From: CALFXN01 sp937957815
GTDB taxonomy: Bacteria > Synergistota > Synergistia > Synergistales > Aminobacteriaceae
Assembly (NCBI GenBank): GCA_036788195.1
Contig: DAIQNX010000025.1
Location: 1-40,115 of the forward strand
Direction of reading: 5' to 3'
DNA: 40,115 nt
The notes below the pieces were generated by a model. That model had not been told where the DNA came from. It ran no database searches and saw only the letters and a program-made list of their open reading frames with translations. Made by a program: the position numbers and the translations under genes. Position 1 is the stretch's first letter, and every line of letters starts with the position of its first letter. Positions 39,844 to 40,115 of the stretch are shown in pieces.

Positions 39844-40115
39844 GTGAAAAAACTGGTTTCGAGTATCGTACGCTTTCAGGAGACGATGGGGATGATTCTT
39901 CTCACCGTCTTTTTCATCGCCATCCTGGCGCAGATCGCCGCCCGGTACATGGCCATCCCGCTGCTCTGGACGGAAGAGCTGGCGAACTACTCCTTCATCT
40001 GGGCCGTATTCATGGGCGCGTCCGTGATGGTCCACTACAAGGCGCACTTCGCCTTCACGCTCCTGATCGAAAAATTCAGGGGCAGGAGTTCGCTCGTCTA
40101 TGACGTGGTCATCTG
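39844..40115 (+). CDS. TRAP transporter small permease (DctQ family), partial
   Basis: The first 90 codons of the small membrane subunit, cut by the window end. Two hydrophobic helices are visible (about 15-36 and 45-65) with the DctQ hallmark LLWTEELANYSFIWAVFMGA, including the conserved Trp-Thr-Glu-Glu. AAAGGAGGAAC precedes the GTG start. The large subunit DctM should follow outside the window. Confidence 0.92.
   Translation, partial: MKKLVSSIVRFQETMGMILLTVFFIAILAQIAARYMAIPLLWTEELANYSFIWAVFMGASVMVHYKAHFAFTLLIEKFRGRSSLVYDVVI

Overview
The window is a high-GC, gene-dense bacterial stretch that most resembles the phylum Synergistota (amino-acid-fermenting anaerobes). The best phylum marker is the C-terminal end of a broken cysteine-peptidase gene (15890-16812), which carries a Gly-Cys-Asp-Ala-Gly, hydrophobic stretch, Lys-Lys-Arg tail of the Synerg-CTERM type. 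ATP-forming PEP carboxykinase, a TRAP transporter, a D-aminoacylase-family hydrolase, 5-oxoproline genes and an EFR1-type ferredoxin fit this lifestyle. A 100-N scaffold gap at 8582-8681 suggests a draft, probably metagenomic, assembly; its flanks are an identical 55-bp duplication, so the gap is probably an overlap artefact.

Layout. 1-6.9 kb: N-acyl-D-amino-acid deacylase family (-), GNAT acetyltransferase and LysM/M23 peptidase (+), then a minus-strand group of secreted protein, pckA and rmuC. 6.9-13 kb: 3-hydroxyacyl-CoA dehydrogenase (+), a VOC protein and a membrane diguanylate cyclase (-, GTGA-coupled), then a radical-SAM/DUF4130 DNA-metabolism pair (+). 13-18.8 kb: Na/Pi cotransporter (-), orphan family-3 solute-binding protein (+), C1-peptidase pseudogene (+), PAS-GAF-GGDEF-PAS diguanylate cyclase (-). 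18.8-25.9 kb: a 1363-residue exported protein of about 22 TPR-like repeats, an M20 amidohydrolase and an FAH-family enzyme (-), then an RNase H with an N-terminal hybrid-binding domain (+).

25.9-37.25 kb is the most interesting part. A compact seven-gene set runs EFR1 flavodoxin/ferredoxin, a thioredoxin-like protein whose reading frame crosses an in-frame UGA directly after a Cys codon (probable selenocysteine), a 34-residue membrane peptide, an SSS symporter, a histidine kinase, an NtrC-type activator and a short divergent sigma-54. Most junctions overlap by one to four bases. The symporter/kinase/NtrC order looks like a split CbrA-CbrB system carrying its own sigma factor. Just downstream, a site with exact GG-N10-GC spacing fits a sigma-54 promoter, with a palindrome about 65 bp upstream that could be an enhancer. 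This promoter precedes an NRAMP-fold transporter lacking the DPGN motif, pxpB, pxpC, pxpA and a DUF1445 protein, i.e. 5-oxoproline uptake and opening to glutamate.

37.25-40.1 kb: a 368-bp intergenic region with a terminator hairpin, a possible small minus-strand RNA and a good sigma-70-type promoter; then a YiaK-like 2,3-diketo-L-gulonate reductase, a TRAP binding protein, two tandem terminator-like hairpins and the start of a TRAP small permease (dctQ), cut by the window end. I saw no tRNA, rRNA, CRISPR array, insertion sequence or prophage.
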